DNA from: Actinomycetota bacterium
GTDB lineage: Bacteria > Actinomycetota > Actinomycetes > S36-B12 > UBA10799
Direction: 5' to 3'
Length of the DNA: 5,645 nt
Assembly: GCA_003452655.1 (NCBI GenBank)
Contig: DMNR01000360.1
Coordinates: 13,626 to 19,270, forward strand
In this document: one piece after another, positions 5,149-5,645 of the stretch
How positions within the stretch are numbered: the stretch's first letter is position 1
How the letters are laid out: every line of letters begins with the position of its first letter
Program-made: the position numbers and the translations under genes
The notes under the pieces: generated by a model
Database searches by the model: none
Seen by the model: the letters and a program-made list of their open reading frames with translations, nothing else
Told to the model about the DNA's origin: nothing

Positions 5149-5645
5149 ATGCAACCGATAATCAAATACGTGAACGTTCCGCCGCCCCATTCCTTGGCGC
5201 CTGTCACGGTCGCGATAGTGGGTGCCGGCTTTGCGGGGATCGGAACTGCGGCTGCTCTGCGCAGGAAAGGGATCGACGACTTCCTCATCCTGGAACGCGC
5301 TGCCGGAGTGGGCGGTGTTTGGCGCGACAACACCTACCCCGGGTGCCGGTGCGACGTTCCCTCGGCGCTCTACTCGTTCTCGTTCAAGCCCAAGCCGGAC
5401 TGGTCGGACCGCTTCGCGACGCAGCCAGAGATCCGACGCTACCTCGAGCAGTGCATCGCCGACCTCGATCTCGGCCCCCACCTGAGGCTGGACACGGAGG
5501 TGACGAAGGCGCTCTGGGACGAGGCATCCCAGACCTGGACGCTGTCGGTCGCCAACGGGAGCTCGATCACCGCCCGGATGCTCGTGATGGGTTCGGGGGC
5601 GCTCAACGAGCCGGTGATTCCGCAGATAGCTGGCCTCGAGACGTT
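5149..5645 (+). CDS. Flavin-containing / Baeyer-Villiger-type monooxygenase, N-terminal part (cut by window edge)
   Basis: The first 165 codons are present and the gene runs off the right edge. The FAD-binding Rossmann motif VAIVGAGFAGIG is at residues 21-32, with the ribose-binding acidic Glu49 ending the second strand (FLILE). GGVWRDNTYPGCRCDVPS (55-72) is the signature found after the first FAD motif in class B flavin monooxygenases, including Baeyer-Villiger enzymes. LVMGSGALNEPVIPQIAGLE near the end matches the conserved strand that follows. These enzymes use NADPH and O2 to oxidise ketones or hetero-atoms. The distinguishing FxGxxxHxxxW motif lies beyond the edge, so the subclass and substrate are unknown. 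The start is uncertain: ATG 5149 has GGAGG only 1 nt upstream, closer than usual, while an in-frame GTG at 5170 has it 22 nt upstream. No earlier in-frame ATG or GTG is seen back to 5101. Confidence 0.88.
   Translation, partial: MQPIIKYVNVPPPHSLAPVTVAIVGAGFAGIGTAAALRRKGIDDFLILERAAGVGGVWRDNTYPGCRCDVPSALYSFSFKPKPDWSDRFATQPEIRRYLEQCIADLDLGPHLRLDTEVTKALWDEASQTWTLSVANGSSITARMLVMGSGALNEPVIPQIAGLET

Noticed and set aside
5334..5343. ACCCCGGG-type stretch resembling the operator core
   Set aside because: It encodes the conserved Tyr-Pro-Gly of the monooxygenase signature, is not a full palindrome with TA flanks and is not near a promoter. The similar stretch at 2039-2050 is also coding.

Overview
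The window is a moderately GC-rich bacterial segment (about 60 % G+C by eye) with compact genes, GTG and ATG starts, strong GGAGG-type ribosome sites and Ala/Arg/Val-rich proteins. This fits an actinobacterium, but the assignment rests on style and protein families only. It holds five intact genes, one very small gene, one gene broken by a nonsense codon, and one gene cut by the right edge.

Left part (1-2631): a probable reactive-sulfur (persulfide) module. It opens with a CsoR/FrmR/CstR-family repressor (26-283). The repressor keeps the two sensing cysteines but has glycine where copper-sensing CsoR has histidine, a pattern closer to the persulfide sensor CstR than to CsoR. A perfect 19-bp stem-loop (299-341) separates it from a convergent 54-residue Cys-rich gene (complement 344-508). 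Between that gene and the next lies a perfect 18-bp palindrome, TATACCCCCGGGGGTATA (555-572), in the spacer of a good sigma-70-like promoter. This is the expected form of a CsoR/CstR operator. The promoter drives a two-helix DUF2892 (YgaP-like) membrane peptide (642-884) and, 64 nt later, a CoA-disulfide reductase fused to a rhodanese domain (949-2631). I infer that the repressor releases this operon, and perhaps the small Cys-rich gene, on exposure to persulfide or polysulfide. The reductase-rhodanese would then reduce or transfer sulfane sulfur.

Middle part (2648-4531): tail-to-tail with the reductase is a membrane-bound diguanylate cyclase on the minus strand. Its reading frame is interrupted by TGA exactly at the first glycine of GGDEF, and the rest of the domain continues in the same frame. 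It is therefore a fresh pseudogene or a point sequencing error. A 270-nt gene-free stretch (3461-3730) follows, then an exported M23 (LytM-like) peptidase with unusual cysteine-bearing insertions near its metal site.

Right part (4535-5645): convergent with the peptidase, only 3 nt away, is a secreted Ala/Arg-rich helical protein of unknown function with one cysteine at each end of its helical region. After a 143-nt divergent spacer, the window ends inside an FAD/NAD(P)H-dependent flavin or Baeyer-Villiger monooxygenase. The most interesting item is the sulfur module with its operator and the overlooked small Cys-rich gene. The GGDEF nonsense codon comes next.
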